From Bacteroidota bacterium (GTDB lineage: Bacteria; Bacteroidota; Bacteroidia; Bacteroidales; FEN-979), in NCBI GenBank assembly GCA_007280875.1, contig QYQJ01000147.1, positions 1 through 39,589 of the forward strand: a stretch of DNA of 39,589 nucleotides. Reading direction: 5' to 3'. The position numbers and the translations under genes are program-made. Positions 37,888-39,589 of this stretch are shown piece after piece; the first letter of the stretch is position 1, and each line of letters opens with the position of its first letter. The notes below the pieces were generated by a model, which ran no database searches, had not been told where the DNA came from, and worked only from the letters and a program-made list of their open reading frames with translations.

Positions 37888-39058
37888 ATGAAGCGAATAA
37901 AGAGAAATTTGAAATTCGAAAATCGAAATTCGAAAATCACTTCGACCCTCGACCTTCGACCCTTGACCCTACTGGTTCTCCTGACATTCCTCATTCTTCA
38001 TTCCTCATTCCTCCTTGCTCAACTCACCTCAATCCCGCCCTGGAAGGATCCATCGAAGTCAGGGCCAAATTCAATGCGGCTCTCAGGATCGGCAACATCA
38101 CCCAGTACGGGGGACTTAGCTTCTGGTCACCCAACATCAATATCTTTCGTGATCCCCGGTGGGGCAGGGGGATGGAGACCTGGGGAGAGGATCCGTTCCT
38201 GACCGGGAAACTGGGGGTTGCCTTCAGGGAGTTACTGCCTGCCATCGAACAGGGGTTGATCACTGAAGCCGATATCGACCTGAACCTGGCTTACCTGCTG
38301 AAGACCCGGTTCAAGCTGGGGCTGTTCGATCCACCCGGAAGGAATCCCTGGGAACTTATTCCGGTAAGCGTGATCAATTGCGACAAGCATAAGGAGATTG
38401 CCAGGGAGGCAGCCGTGAAATCGATTGTCCTCCTGAAGAACAACGGGGTATTATCGTTGAAAAAGGACCTTCACCGCTACATCATTACCGGCCCGCTGGC
38501 GGCTGATGTCACGGTGCTGCTTGGAAACTACAATGGTGTTCCGGCCGGTTACCGGTCATCTTTCCGAAATCAGTGGATCAGCTCCCACCCTTTGATGATT
38601 ATTCGATGGTTGGACGTACCTATAAGTACATGAAGGAGGAACCGATGTTTCCTTTTGGATTCGGACTGAGCTATACTACTTTCCGGTACGATGCACTGGC
38701 AACCGGTATCAGGGAAACAGCTGAAGGAAAAGGATTAAGGATTTCTTGCACCATCAAAAATACTGGAGAGTTTCCCTCGGATGAGGTAGTCCAGTTATAC
38801 CTCTCCCGGGAGGATGTGCCATTTCGTATACCCCTGTACGATCTGCGAGGCTTCCGGCGCATCCACATGGAACCGGGTGAAACGGATTCCGTGGTATTCA
38901 ATCTCTCTCCCGAAGACCTCCTGTTGATAAACGAAAAGGGGGAGTCGGTCTACCTGCCTGGAAAACTGAAGCTCTATGTCGGAGGTTCGTTACCCGATGC
39001 CAGAAGCAAGGCGCTGGGGGCAGGGAAAGGGCTGGAAGCGGAGGTCGTTTTGCTGTGA
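37888..39058 (+). pseudogene. glycoside hydrolase family 3 (beta-glucosidase/xylosidase-like) with multiple internal deletions
   Basis: Recognisable pieces in order: signal peptide; [101 protein letters not shown]...[11 protein letters not shown]...[47 protein letters not shown]. The segments expected between them, including the catalytic Asp, are absent. Confidence 0.88.
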
Positions 39059-39139
39059 TGAGGTGATGGAGTGATGAAAGTCATGAATGCTCTTAGCCCT
39101 GCATTTTTTCTTATTTTTGCCGAACAACAACCACTCCTT

Positions 39140-39589
39140 ATGAATGACGTTTCACTTCCGACGAAGTATCATCTGAAGTCCCTGGTTACAGGAAAGACTT
39201 TCGATGATGCAGGGTGGATTCTTGATGCGCCGGGAGAACCAACTCCTTCCCTTCTTGCAAGTGTCTATGAAAAGAAACAACTGGAGATCAAGGATGACCG
39301 GTTCGGGATCTACAAGTTTGCCGAATGGCTTCCACTGCACCGCATCCTGGAGGGCTCTTCGGCCCCGGTGACGTACAAGAGTGAGAATATAGCACGGCAT
39401 CTGGGTTTGGAAAATCTTTACATTACTTTCAGCGGATACTGGCCGGAACGGGGTGCATTGATGCGTACCTGTTCCTTCAAGGAGACCGAAGCCTATTCGG
39501 TTTGTGCACGGATGCGTCCGGAGGAGCACCAGACCCTTGTGGTGGCATCGGCCGGCAATACGGCACGGGCCTTTGCCCGGGTGTGTTCC
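39140..39589 (+). CDS. PLP-dependent cysteate synthase/threonine synthase-like protein (truncated by window end)
   Basis: Open frame from ATG at 39140 to the edge: MNDVSLPTKYHLKSLVTGKTFDDAGWILDAPGEPTPSLL...ITFSGYWPERGALMRTCSFKETEAYSV...VVASAGNTARAFARVCS. Missed by the ORF track because it has no stop in the window. Confidence 0.72.
   Translation, partial: MNDVSLPTKYHLKSLVTGKTFDDAGWILDAPGEPTPSLLASVYEKKQLEIKDDRFGIYKFAEWLPLHRILEGSSAPVTYKSENIARHLGLENLYITFSGYWPERGALMRTCSFKETEAYSVCARMRPEEHQTLVVASAGNTARAFARVCS

Overview
The window is chromosomal DNA that looks like Bacteroidota. Supporting signs are TAnnTTTG -7 boxes, a T9SS-like C-terminal tail, an LruC-domain lipoprotein and Bacteroidota-type HMG-CoA lyase and CoA-transferase sequences. 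Main contents: (1) aldo/keto reductase, TPR protein, GT39-like membrane glycosyltransferase and a T9SS-cargo protein; (2) divergent aconitase and isocitrate dehydrogenase genes; (3) a short AT-rich accessory patch (about 9.4-10.8 kb) with a truncated response regulator, a DUF2442-like protein and a stop/start-coupled nucleotidyltransferase plus small-protein pair; (4) a complete-looking leucine/isovalerate degradation cluster on the minus strand (MCC beta, enoyl-CoA/methylglutaconyl-CoA hydratase, biotin-carrying MCC alpha, 3-oxoacid CoA-transferase A and B, two different HMG-CoA-lyase-family proteins, acyl-CoA dehydrogenase); (5) a TolC/EmrB/EmrA/TetR efflux operon with a candidate operator; (6) an MFS carrier, a zinc-ribbon protein, a GH2 pseudogene, an LruC lipoprotein, an ABC-2 exporter, an APC permease with an arginine-decarboxylase-like enzyme and a GyrI-like protein, a DNA alkylation repair protein, a GH3 pseudogene, and the start of a cysteate/threonine-synthase-like gene. 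The two most unusual patterns are several genes carrying internal deletions that leave clean coding fragments, and a dispersed set of degenerate micro-repeats filling intergenic gaps. I found no CRISPR array, rRNA, tRNA or transposase.
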